Positions 1 through 7,185 of a stretch of 27,935 nt of DNA are shown piece after piece. Positions within the stretch are counted from its first letter, which is position 1. Every line of letters begins with the position of its first letter. The stretch is from Porticoccaceae bacterium (GTDB lineage: Bacteria > Pseudomonadota > Gammaproteobacteria > Pseudomonadales > Porticoccaceae). The notes beneath the pieces were generated by a model that was not told the DNA's origin, did not search any database, and saw only the letters and a program-made list of their open reading frames with translations. Both the position numbers and the translations under genes were made by a program. The stretch lies in assembly GCA_003491845.1 (NCBI GenBank), contig DNBN01000058.1:5537-33471 (forward strand), given 5' to 3'.

Positions 1-107
1 AAGATGCGGTAGTTGAGACGCGTGGGCCTATTCATGTGCAAGAGATTATTATGGATCTGCGCAGCAAGCAATTCATTGTTAGGCTGATGGACGAGGGTTC
101 TCAGTAG
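1..107 (+). CDS. C-terminal fragment, probable threonine ammonia-lyase (ACT domain)
   Basis: Partial gene: only the last 34 codons (from position 3) and the TAG stop at 105-107 lie in the window. The visible tail contains VETRGPIHVQEII followed by a short helix and a strand ending in RLMDEGSQ. The pattern ETRGxxHxxEIIxxLR is what I recall from the C-terminal ACT regulatory domain of the shorter, catabolic-type threonine/serine dehydratases, which deaminate threonine to 2-oxobutyrate. The assignment rests on this short match alone, so another ACT-domain enzyme is possible. No clear terminator follows; an imperfect 6-bp stem near 118-134 lacks a T-run. Confidence 0.45.
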   Translation, partial: DAVVETRGPIHVQEIIMDLRSKQFIVRLMDEGSQ

Positions 108-194
108 TCCTTTTCGAGCCTAGATAGGCCTCAAAGCAGCAATCAATTTGTGTTAGGCTAATCACCTTGGTTACTACCTAATCTTGGTTTTTTG

Positions 195-926
195 ATGAAT
201 ATAAGCGATCTAGCGCACCAACAATTGCCTCCCCATTGGTTTGCTTCACTTAAAGAGGAATTTTACAAGCCTTATTGGCTTGAGCTCAAAGAGTTTGTGC
301 TTCAACGCAGCGTATTAAATTCTATTATTTACCCTCCTGAAGAGCTGCTCTTTGCTGCATTTGGACACACCGATCTCCCTGATGTTCGCGTTGTTATTGT
401 TGGTCAAGATCCCTACCATAGCCGCGATCAAGCTAATGGGCTTTGCTTTTCGGTAGCCGGCAAGCAAGCTATTCCGCCATCATTACGCAATATTTTTGCC
501 GAGTTACATAATGATCTTGGTATTTCACCCCGCTCCCATGGCTGCTTAAAAGCATGGGCTAGGCAGGGCGTCTTTTTGGTAAATACAGTGCTGACAGTAG
601 AGGAAAAAGACCCCGGTAGTCACGCTAAACGGGGTTGGGAATCGTTTACCGATAAAGCTATAGAGACCATCAGTAGTGAATGCAGTGCGGTGGTTTTTAT
701 GCTTTGGGGTGCCTATGCTGAAAAGAAGAGCTTGTTAATTGACGAGTCAAAGCATCTTATTCTGCGCGCTTCGCATCCATCACCTTTATCTGCATATAGA
801 GGATTTTTGGGTTGTCAGCATTTTTCTTTGGCTAATGATTTTCTTCAGTCTAGTGAGTACCCGCCAATCAATTGGCAACTGGATTCAAACACGAATGGCT
901 CACCACAAATTGCCTTAGCACTATGA
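195..926 (+). CDS. ung: Uracil-DNA glycosylase, family 1
   Basis: Excises uracil from DNA as the first step of base excision repair, acting in the cytoplasm on deaminated cytosine or misincorporated dUMP. The 243-residue product has the usual length for the family. The water-activating motif GQDPYH is at residues 70-75, with catalytic Asp72, and the minor-groove intercalation loop HPSPLS is at 194-199, with catalytic His194. The segment WARQGVFLVNTVLTVE (121-136) holds the conserved Asn of the uracil pocket. I start at ATG 195; a TTG immediately upstream (192) is in frame but less likely. The gene stands alone, with a 515-bp gene-free stretch after it. A pair of small hairpins just past the stop (940-995) may end its transcript. 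Identification is firm. Confidence 0.97.
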   Translation: MNISDLAHQQLPPHWFASLKEEFYKPYWLELKEFVLQRSVLNSIIYPPEELLFAAFGHTDLPDVRVVIVGQDPYHSRDQANGLCFSVAGKQAIPPSLRNIFAELHNDLGISPRSHGCLKAWARQGVFLVNTVLTVEEKDPGSHAKRGWESFTDKAIETISSECSAVVFMLWGAYAEKKSLLIDESKHLILRASHPSPLSAYRGFLGCQHFSLANDFLQSSEYPPINWQLDSNTNGSPQIALAL

Positions 927-939
927 CTGGCGTTTTAAT

Positions 940-995
940 TGTGGTTTGAATAACCACAGAAAACACTAATCTATACTGGTTATAACAACCATTTT
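940..995 (+). terminator. Tandem hairpins after ung, possible terminator
   Basis: A perfect 7-bp stem (TGTGGTT 940-946, AACCACA 952-958, 5-nt loop) starts 13 bases after the ung stop. A second stem (TGGTT 977-981, AACCA 987-991, 5-nt loop) is followed directly by TTTT. The second has the form of a weak intrinsic terminator. The first lacks a T-run and may only protect the 3' end. Confidence 0.4.
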
Positions 996-1400
996 CATGA
1001 CATTGGTCTTTAGATCAAGATGATCTTGTATCAACTGAATGTTTACCAACACACGTGTGACTTATTAATACTAAAATAAAGGTAACATTATCTATTTAAA
1101 ATATAGACTATTAATGTGATGCACAGAATATGATTAAACACTGATTTTCTTTTAAAAAACTGCTACACACCCAATAAACATAATACAGATTATTTTTGCA
1201 GGTGGGTAAATATAGGCGTTATTTTATGTTGCCACATGACTCTGGCCAACCAAAAAAAAAGTGCTTTAACCTGCGAGATATAGATGTGTAATTAGGTAAA
1301 AGTTGAATAAAAAGTATTGTTAATGGCTTTCCCATATCGAAAATACTGAGGCACCTTACCTATGGTTACGCTGCTGACAAACTATTTTGCAATCGATTAG

Positions 1401-1419
1401 TGCTATGATATGTTATAAC
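1401..1419 (+). promoter_or_regulatory. Candidate promoter of the ABC exporter operon (extended -10)
   Basis: TGCTATGAT (1401-1409) and, overlapping the expected start region, TGTTATAAC (1411-1419) both fit the extended -10 pattern TGnTATnnT loosely. No good -35 element is found at 16-18 bp upstream of either. They lie 23-33 bases before the ATG of the ATPase gene, the only start of the three-gene operon. Confidence 0.3.
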
Positions 1420-1441
1420 ATTAACTAACCTAGATAAAAAA

Positions 1442-2182
1442 ATGAAACGCAACACTCAGACCTTGCCCATTTCAATTGATGCTCAACAACTTGTCGTTAC
1501 GCTGAATAATAAAAAAATCCTCAACAATCTTTCATTTCAAGTGTCTTCGGGTGAAGTTTATGCTTTGCTTGGCGGCAATGGTGCTGGCAAATCCACCGCA
1601 TTGAAAACTTTATTAGGATTTCATAAGCCTGTTTCGGGACAAGCTGTGATAGAAGGCCTTGCCGTTTCGACTTCATTATCTGCGATACGTAAAAAAATCG
1701 CTTACCTACCAGAAAATGCAAGTCTGTATCCGCATCTCAATGCTTTTGAAAATATAGAGTATTTTTTGTCGCTCGCCGCTGTCCACAAAACACATGCAGA
1801 AATAAAAATATCATTGCAGCAGGTCAATTTGCAGCAGGATGCATGGCAAAAGCCACTAAGTAAATTTTCCAAAGGAATGCGTCAAAAAACTGCGATTGCT
1901 TTAGCTTTATTGAGAGATTCACCCATCTTGCTCCTTGATGAGCCAACCTCAGGTTTAGATCCGGTGGCGATTGATGAATTTAACCAGCTTGTAATGTCTT
2001 TAGCAAAGCAAGGCGCAGCTATTTTAATGGTCACTCACGACGTTTATGGTGCATGCCAGGTAGCACAGCGCATTGGCCTGTTGCGAGATGGTGCACTGGT
2101 TGGCGAGTTTGTTGCCGATGGTGGGCATCAGATTGACACCGAGCAGGTACACAAAGCATTTACAGCTGGTGTGATAGATTAA
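1442..2182 (+). CDS. ABC transporter ATP-binding protein, NosF/ABC-2 type
   Basis: Cytoplasmic ATPase that would drive the two membrane subunits encoded next. The 246-residue protein has Walker A GGNGAGKST (44-52), signature loop FSKGM (142-146), Walker B ILLLDEPTSGLDP (162-174) and the switch histidine in MVTHD (His199). The Q-loop reads LPENAS (89-94), with Glu where most ABC ATPases have Gln. I recall the same PEN variant from NosF and related ABC-2 exporter ATPases. The stop overlaps the next ATG by one base (TAATG at 2180-2184), so the two are probably translated together. No Shine-Dalgarno sequence is obvious before the ATG. The substrate cannot be deduced. The family is firm, the function beyond ATP hydrolysis for export is not. 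Confidence 0.9.
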   Translation: MKRNTQTLPISIDAQQLVVTLNNKKILNNLSFQVSSGEVYALLGGNGAGKSTALKTLLGFHKPVSGQAVIEGLAVSTSLSAIRKKIAYLPENASLYPHLNAFENIEYFLSLAAVHKTHAEIKISLQQVNLQQDAWQKPLSKFSKGMRQKTAIALALLRDSPILLLDEPTSGLDPVAIDEFNQLVMSLAKQGAAILMVTHDVYGACQVAQRIGLLRDGALVGEFVADGGHQIDTEQVHKAFTAGVID

Positions 2183-3642
2183 TGAAGCAAAACCTTCAAT
2201 CTATTCAACCTGTTATAATGTGGAAAATTGCTCGCGATGAGTGGCGGTACTGGTTTCGTTCCAAATTAGCGGTGGTTGCTTTGTTAATTGGCCTAACCTG
2301 TACAATGTTAACCGTGGTTGTATCTGTAGGAGATGCGTTTGAGTTAGAGCACCAACGGGGACACGCTCAACAACAGTCTGAACAAACCTTCGTGAACCAA
2401 CCTGATCGGCATCCTCATCGTATGGTGCACTATGGTCATTATGTATTCAAAACACCGCCGCCGTTAGGCATGGTAGATCCCGGTGTTGATTCGCACACAG
2501 GGAATACTATTTTTTTGGAGGGCCATCGTCAGAATAGCGCCACATTTGCAGATCAAAAACAATCCTCTGGGACAACCATTTTGGGGGCACTAACCCCTGC
2601 TTTTGTGCTACAAGTTTTGGCACCATTGCTACTAGTGATCATGGGATATGGTGTAGTTTCTCGAGAGCGAGAAACTCAAACATTATCAATTTTAGCTGCG
2701 CAAGGTTTGGGATACGGAAATTTAATATTGGGTAAAATAAGCGCTTTGTTATTGGTTGCTATGTTAATGCTTTTACCTCTGGCTATTTCTGGAATAGTAG
2801 TCCTTTCACAGGGGGAATCTCTGCTCACACTCAGTTTGTTCTTAGTTGGGTACCTACTGTATTTGAGCATTTGGATATTAATTATTGTTAGTATTTCTTT
2901 GTGGGCCAAGAGCAATAGTGTAAGTTTCAGTACGTTGGCTTTCACTTGGTTAGTTCTCTGTATTCTTATGCCAAGAGTAGCTACAACTGTTGCTGGAGTT
3001 ATGGTGCCGGCCGCTGGCAAGTTAGAGAAAGATTTTGCAGTAGTCGCCGAATTGCGCCAACTAGGTGATGGGCACAACGCTAAAGACAAGGCCTTTGTCC
3101 AACTAGAAGCTGAGTTGCTAAAAAAGCATAAGGTTAACCGAGTAGAAGATTTGCCACTCAATTTCAGAGGGTTTGTCGCACTAAAATCAGAAGCAGAAAT
3201 AACTAGCATCCTCAATCGATATGCCGAAGATAGAATGCATGAAGAGCTTCGGCAATCATTTTTTGCCAGACAATTTGGTTGGCTATCTCCTCAGGTTGCA
3301 CTTCGAACGCTTTCTATGCTTACCGCTGGTACTGGCTTAGAGACACATCACAGATTCTTGCGTGAGACTGAAAACTTGCGCTTTAACTTTGTGCAAAGAC
3401 TTAATCAGGCTCATACCAATAAATTGAATTATATTGATGATATGAATCGTAATAAAAGTGAGGCGGCGGGGCAGATTGCGCGCATCAGTGCTAAAAATTG
3501 GAATGTCATCGAAGGCTTTAAGTTTAGGTCTTCTCCAAGTAAAGAGCGAGCCCTGCAGGCTATGACCCCACTAGCGCAGCTACTTCTTTGGTTTGGTATG
3601 TTCGGTCTCTTTTTGCGCAATTTGCAGAGGCACTATTCATGA
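2182..3642 (+). CDS. ABC-2 type permease, DUF3526-like (first of two)
   Basis: Integral membrane subunit of the exporter, 486 residues. Hydrophobic segments lie near residues 29-50, 139-158, 183-207, 213-238, 248-275 and 466-479. After the first segment comes an extracytoplasmic loop with HPHRMVHYGHYVFK (77-90), PPLGMVDPG (93-101) and FLEGHRQN (111-118). After the second membrane segment comes SRERETQTL (160-168). These blocks match my recollection of the DUF3526 family of ABC-2 permeases. A long polar region (about 280-460), probably non-membrane, precedes the last membrane helix. The start overlaps the ATPase stop by one base, and its own stop overlaps the start of the second permease (ATGA). 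Such pairs usually work as a heterodimer. The substrate is unknown. Confidence 0.82.
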   Translation: MKQNLQSIQPVIMWKIARDEWRYWFRSKLAVVALLIGLTCTMLTVVVSVGDAFELEHQRGHAQQQSEQTFVNQPDRHPHRMVHYGHYVFKTPPPLGMVDPGVDSHTGNTIFLEGHRQNSATFADQKQSSGTTILGALTPAFVLQVLAPLLLVIMGYGVVSRERETQTLSILAAQGLGYGNLILGKISALLLVAMLMLLPLAISGIVVLSQGESLLTLSLFLVGYLLYLSIWILIIVSISLWAKSNSVSFSTLAFTWLVLCILMPRVATTVAGVMVPAAGKLEKDFAVVAELRQLGDGHNAKDKAFVQLEAELLKKHKVNRVEDLPLNFRGFVALKSEAEITSILNRYAEDRMHEELRQSFFARQFGWLSPQVALRTLSMLTAGTGLETHHRFLRETENLRFNFVQRLNQAHTNKLNYIDDMNRNKSEAAGQIARISAKNWNVIEGFKFRSSPSKERALQAMTPLAQLLLWFGMFGLFLRNLQRHYS

Positions 3643-4895
3643 TGCGACATCTTGTAAGAGAGTGGCGCTTTTTACTTGGCCAAAACAACGTAGTCATTTT
3701 GTTGTGCTTGTGTTGTGCCTTGTCAAGTTTTGCTATTTACAGTGGTCATCAAGAGATCGTTGCTCAACACTTTACAATTGAGCGTTTGCAATTGGCACAG
3801 CAACAAGATCAACAGGACATACTTGCTAAACATAAGACGCCTGGCTCATTAGCCTATTATCAATTTCACTTAACCTATCAAACCCCTTCTCATCTATCCT
3901 TTGCAGCCTTGGGTGATCGAGATCTATATCCTTGGAAGCATCGCATTCGGATGCTAGCTTTAGAGGGTCAAATCTATGAAAGCGATGTGGCCAATCCTGA
4001 GCTTGCTTATATTGGTAAGTTCGATTTTAGTTTTTTAATTAGTGTATTAGCTCCATTATTCGTGATTTTAATGTTGCACGACATTATTGCTAATGAACGT
4101 AATAAGGGTCGTTATGAGCTTTTGGTAGTCACTGCTAGTGGCTCTATTGTTCTCTGGGGCTATAAAACTTTGGTGCGTTTTTTGGCGCTCTCCTTGAGTA
4201 TGCTTGCTCCCTTCTATATAGGGTCTGCCCTTAACGATGTACCTCTCTATGATGTTTTACACGTGTCAATTTTGGTGTTGGCCTATCTAGCCTTTTGGGC
4301 CGCTCTTACTCTCTGGTTTGGAAGGCAGTCTATCTTTGCACCACGCATTGCCGCAACCTTGATTGGATTTTGGGTGGCTGTTACCTGTGTTATTCCAATC
4401 ACTGGTAATTTACTTATTGAAAAAAACATCGAAGTTCCCAAGGGCAGTGAAATATTGTTACTTCAAAGAGAAATAGTTAACCAAGCTTGGGATATTCCCG
4501 CTGAAACTAGTCTTACCGAGTTTGTCAAAACACACCCAGAGTACCGGGTTTACACAGAGATGTCTGAGGGTTTTCATTGGAAGTGGTACTATGCATTTCA
4601 GCAATTAGGTGACCAAGCTGTGGCACATTTGGCTTTTGATTACCGCAATGCAATCCTCACCAAATTTGATTTGGGGGGGTATATTGCGATGTTTGCTCCA
4701 CCAGTTTTAATGCGACGCCAGCTTTCACGTATGGCGCAGACGGATGTAATTTCTGCACTTAGGTATGAACAAAGTATTCGAGACTTTCATCAGGCTTTAC
4801 GCCTGTACTATTACCCATATCTATTTGAGTTACATTTGTTTGATGAGAGCACATTAGCTGATATGCCTCAATATTCAGATTTTGCCCGGCTATAA
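3639..4895 (+). CDS. ABC-2 type permease, DUF3526-like (second of two)
   Basis: Second membrane subunit, 418 residues from the ATG at 3639, chosen because it overlaps the first permease's TGA (ATGA) and is directly followed by a second ATG. Open frame upstream of 3639 only overlaps the previous gene. Hydrophobic segments lie near 16-35, 129-148, 172-195, 205-224 and 237-260. The block YIGKFDFSFLISVLAPL (124-140) followed by ANERNKGRYELL (151-162) aligns with the equivalent region of the first permease, so the two are paralogues. The protein ends at MPQYSDFARL without the final membrane helix seen in the first permease, so it may be C-terminally shortened. A hairpin overlaps the stop codon. 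The pair presumably forms the transport channel with the ATPase. Confidence 0.8.
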   Translation: MMRHLVREWRFLLGQNNVVILLCLCCALSSFAIYSGHQEIVAQHFTIERLQLAQQQDQQDILAKHKTPGSLAYYQFHLTYQTPSHLSFAALGDRDLYPWKHRIRMLALEGQIYESDVANPELAYIGKFDFSFLISVLAPLFVILMLHDIIANERNKGRYELLVVTASGSIVLWGYKTLVRFLALSLSMLAPFYIGSALNDVPLYDVLHVSILVLAYLAFWAALTLWFGRQSIFAPRIAATLIGFWVAVTCVIPITGNLLIEKNIEVPKGSEILLLQREIVNQAWDIPAETSLTEFVKTHPEYRVYTEMSEGFHWKWYYAFQQLGDQAVAHLAFDYRNAILTKFDLGGYIAMFAPPVLMRRQLSRMAQTDVISALRYEQSIRDFHQALRLYYYPYLFELHLFDESTLADMPQYSDFARL

Positions 4896-4916
4896 CTTGG
4901 GAGAAAAATAGTCGGG
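4885..4916 (+). repeat. Inverted repeat over the stop codon of the ABC operon
   Basis: CCCGGCTAT (4885-4893) pairs with ATAGTCGGG (4908-4916): nine base pairs including one G-U wobble, with a 14-base loop. It covers the TAA at 4893-4895. No T-run follows, so it resembles an mRNA 3'-end stabiliser or Rho-dependent end more than an intrinsic terminator. Confidence 0.4.
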
Positions 4917-5450
4917 TGCATTCAAATGATCAATATTCTCTCTTTGCTATGACGCTTGCTCAGGGGTGAATCTGAATATCCTTGATCAGGCGATATTTCT
5001 CAAATATTTGCTTTATTAGAGGACTTGGTTGCAAAGTGCAGTTGATCAAAAAATGATTAGCTTTTACGTTATTTTTTTCCAATATAGATCCTTTCTTTAG
5101 AGGAAAAACCATTTAACATACCGGTCTATGGGTGCACAGGGGTTATTTAATTAGAGTTACCATAGCGGGTCGATATTGTCGGCTTGATCGCTTTATAGGT
5201 CTTTTCCACTCTTAGTCTGGTAAATATTAGGAGGTCGAAAAGCCTCTTAATGGCACTACTGCAAACGTTTCTGTGTGGATTTGTTCTGTGCAGTGCTTTA
5301 GCCTAATGTGACTGATATCGCAAATCCCAGTCCTTTGGATGGGTTCAGATCTAGCTCTTATCGGTGTGACTCTAACTAATAACGTAACCTTTGAGTGAGA
5401 CCAAGGTTCTGGGGTGCTTTGTAATACAATGAAGTACTAATTGGATAACG
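4896..5450. other. 555-bp gene-free stretch between convergent operons
   Basis: Lies between the 3' ends of the ABC operon (plus) and of the ygfZ operon (minus). No ORF of gene-like length on either strand. Seen within it: an interrupted inverted repeat (GATCAA 4928-4933 with TTGATC 4982-4987, plus TATTC/GAATA inside); an 8-bp stem TTAGGAGG/CCTCTTAA (5227-5234/5243-5250, including one G-U pair); and an 18-codon signal-peptide-like ORF at 5250-5306. Length and content would fit an eroded gene, but nothing recognisable remains. Confidence 0.5.
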
Positions 5451-5876
5451 TTATCTCTGGTTGATTTTTAGTGGTGGTTGATTAGCTTTCTTACGTAGCC
5501 AATTGAGTTTAGGTAGGATGGTATGATGCAAAACGATTTTTCTCTCCAGTAAATATTTACCCGGATAGTCAATCATTAGAAGCCCCGCGAACATGGTTAG
5601 AATGCCTTGGCCGGGTAAAAATAGCATAAGGAAACCTGACCCTAGCAGGATGATTCCCAAAAGATTTTTTATCAAAAATGTCATCAACCAAAACACCGAC
5701 AACCGTTTTCTGGATAGGCTAGATTGGCGTGTTTTTTGGACAAAGTAATCTTCGGGTATTTTCGCTACTAGCCAAGGAAGTGCCAGTAAACTGAGCACAA
5801 AAATAAGCGCTGACAGGCCGCCAAGTTGAATCAGTAACTGTTGATTTTCGTTCAGCCACTCGATTGCAGTACTCAA
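5451..5876 (-). CDS. Small membrane protein, PGPGW-type
   Basis: A 141-residue protein with membrane segments near 17-37, 62-85 and 88-101. Its conserved core is LPGQGILTMFAGLLMIDYPG, followed by KYLLERKIV and a C-terminal NWLRKKANQPPLK. This pattern of a glycine/proline turn between two short hydrophobic stretches matches the 'putative transmembrane protein (PGPGW)' family as I recall it. The biochemical role of that family is unknown. The start is TTG at 5874-5876, overlapping the TGA of ygfZ (TTGA on the minus strand), and no other start is available before residue 65. The overlap makes co-translation with ygfZ likely. That link hints at envelope or iron-sulfur physiology but proves nothing. 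Confidence 0.7.
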   Translation of the reverse strand: MSTAIEWLNENQQLLIQLGGLSALIFVLSLLALPWLVAKIPEDYFVQKTRQSSLSRKRLSVFWLMTFLIKNLLGIILLGSGFLMLFLPGQGILTMFAGLLMIDYPGKYLLERKIVLHHTILPKLNWLRKKANQPPLKINQR

Positions 5877-6868
5877 GGTGTATCTGGAATATCATAAGGT
5901 AGTGGCAGGATTGAAACATCCACTGGTTGGATATCCTCAAAGCCCATTTTTGGGCAGTCAGTGGATGTAAGCGCGAGTGTTGCCAGTATTTCAACATGGG
6001 TGTCACTTGCACGGGCTGATCCAACTACTATGCCAAGAGTTTTGCCAGCGGCATCCGTTAAATTTTCTCCTGCAAGCGGCAATATTTTGGTTGGCAAGGT
6101 TAATCGATACATACGGCGCTTCACGCTGCCTCTGTAGTGAGCTCGAGCAACAATTTCTTGACCGGTGTAGCAGCCTTTTTTAAAGTTTATATAGCCCTGA
6201 GCGACTAAATTAATCATTTGTACAATATATTGTTCTGAGGTCTGCTCTAGGACATCAGCGCCTCCGCTGCGAACTCGGATAAGGTCACTATAACCTTGTC
6301 CCGCAGGAGTCATGTTTTCAAACAGAGGACCTATTTCATATTGCAGTCTTGTGGATATAAAGCTGATGCAAAAGTTTGAGGGAGAAATCGGCCTTATTGA
6401 GTATCTAGAAAATCGATCCATCAGTTTCTCAGTCATTGGCCCAGAAACGATAACGCTATGAAATTGCTTGCTCACATTAGTTATAGTGGTTTTGAAAAAG
6501 ACTGCATATTTTTGCAAGCTGGCAATGGCAAGTTCGACGACGCTAGGGTGGGTTTCTAGCAACAGATTATCGTGTTTATCTTTGTGAACGGTGAATAAAA
6601 ATACCACGCGACCCTTGGGAGTAAGATGAGCACCGTTGAGCAATGAATGCTCGCTTAGTTGGTCTAGATCACAGGTTACCTGACCTTGTAAGAATTTTTC
6701 GCTGTCCGGACCATTCAGCTGAATAAAACCCCTATAATTTGTGCTAACCACTGTATCGTTGGACAAGGCTGGATAGTCAGCAACTGTCTCGCCAAAAGAG
6801 GTTACTAGTAAAGACTGTTCATCATCTTTGAGTGGCGCATACGCAGGAAAAAGTTGTTGCCAGTCCAT
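5873..6868 (-). CDS. ygfZ: Folate-binding protein YgfZ (iron-sulfur cluster / tRNA-modification factor)
   Basis: A GcvT-like, folate-binding protein that helps maintain certain [4Fe-4S] enzymes, including the tRNA methylthiolase MiaB, in the cytoplasm. The 331-residue product carries the family signature KGCYTGQE (231-238), with the essential cysteine at Cys233, followed by ARAHYRG. The N-terminal half has RGFIQLNGPDSEKFLQGQ, typical of the aminomethyltransferase fold. The start is ATG at 6866-6868, with AGGA about 11 bases upstream. It is first in a two-gene minus-strand operon with the PGPGW protein and divergent from sdhE. The shared 59-bp spacer holds overlapping promoter elements. Slightly divergent in the middle region but complete. 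Confidence 0.93.
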   Translation of the reverse strand: MDWQQLFPAYAPLKDDEQSLLVTSFGETVADYPALSNDTVVSTNYRGFIQLNGPDSEKFLQGQVTCDLDQLSEHSLLNGAHLTPKGRVVFLFTVHKDKHDNLLLETHPSVVELAIASLQKYAVFFKTTITNVSKQFHSVIVSGPMTEKLMDRFSRYSIRPISPSNFCISFISTRLQYEIGPLFENMTPAGQGYSDLIRVRSGGADVLEQTSEQYIVQMINLVAQGYINFKKGCYTGQEIVARAHYRGSVKRRMYRLTLPTKILPLAGENLTDAAGKTLGIVVGSARASDTHVEILATLALTSTDCPKMGFEDIQPVDVSILPLPYDIPDTP

Positions 6869-6905
6869 AGTTTTAATGATCCTGTAGGTTTATTTCGAAA
6901 TGTCT

Positions 6906-6935
6906 TTTATACTGCACTATTACTACAATGATCAA
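6906..6935 (-). promoter_or_regulatory. Candidate ygfZ promoter
   Basis: Read on the minus strand: TTGATC (-35, 6935-6930), an 18-bp spacer, then TATAAA (-10, 6911-6906). Four of six and five of six bases match the sigma-70 consensus. The -10 overlaps the candidate -10 of sdhE on the other strand. Confidence 0.45.
6908..6913 (+). promoter_or_regulatory. Candidate -10 element of sdhE
   Basis: TATACT at 6908-6913 is a good -10 match, but the -35 region is weak (TAGGTT at 6885-6890). A transcript starting near 6920 would leave only about 8 bases before ATG 6928 and about 23 before ATG 6943, which bears on the choice of sdhE start. Confidence 0.35.
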
Positions 6936-7185
6936 ACATATTATGAATAAAAATCGTTTACGTTGGGCCAGTCGTCGCGGCATGTTGGAACTAGACCTTA
7001 TTCTCGCGCCCTTTGTTGAAAATGTCTATGATACTTTAGATCAAGACGATAAACTTCGTTTTGAGGTGTTGCTTGAGTGTGAAGACCAGGCACTTTTTAT
7101 GTGGTTCATGCAGCGCGAACAACCAGCAGATGTAAACATGCAAAGGATCTTGCAGATAATTCGTGAAAGTCGACAGAAATCATAA
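6928..7185 (+). CDS. sdhE: Succinate dehydrogenase assembly factor SdhE
   Basis: A small soluble protein that promotes covalent FAD attachment to SdhA (and FrdA in some species). The 85-residue product shows the conserved SRRGMLELD, containing the RGxxE motif that contacts the flavoprotein, followed by PFVENVYDTLDQDDK, LLECED and DLFxWFM-like ALFMWFM. Length is normal. Two starts are possible. ATG 6928 is given here; ATG 6943 (80 residues) begins MNKNRLRWASRRG, is closer to the E. coli N-terminus and leaves a longer leader from the candidate -10 at 6908. Neither has a clear Shine-Dalgarno. The next gene, ygfX, overlaps its 3' end by 23 bases, as in the widespread sdhE-ygfX pair. Confidence 0.93.
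   Translation: MIKHIMNKNRLRWASRRGMLELDLILAPFVENVYDTLDQDDKLRFEVLLECEDQALFMWFMQREQPADVNMQRILQIIRESRQKS

Larger units (their letters stand above)
927..1441. other. 515-bp AT-rich gene-free stretch
   Basis: No convincing gene on either strand. Contents seen: the tandem hairpins at 940-995, a run of nine A at 1252-1260, and extended -10-like boxes near 1401-1419 ahead of the ABC operon. A 21-codon ORF at 1226-1291 has only a weak ribosome-binding site and is judged to be chance. Confidence 0.5.

Noticed and set aside
118..134. Imperfect stem after the first partial gene as a terminator
   Set aside because: Only six pairs with a bulge and no T-run.
1226..1291. A 21-codon ORF upstream of the ABC operon containing a lysine run and one cysteine, as a possible exported peptide
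   Set aside because: The ribosome-binding site is weak, the lysines come from a run of nine A, and nothing resembles a known leader peptide. Chance is more likely.
2676..3215. A 179-codon open frame on the minus strand inside the first permease gene
   Set aside because: It is antisense to a clear membrane-protein gene, its composition (many Ser, Thr, Leu) is that of a shadow frame, and no ribosome-binding site was seen.
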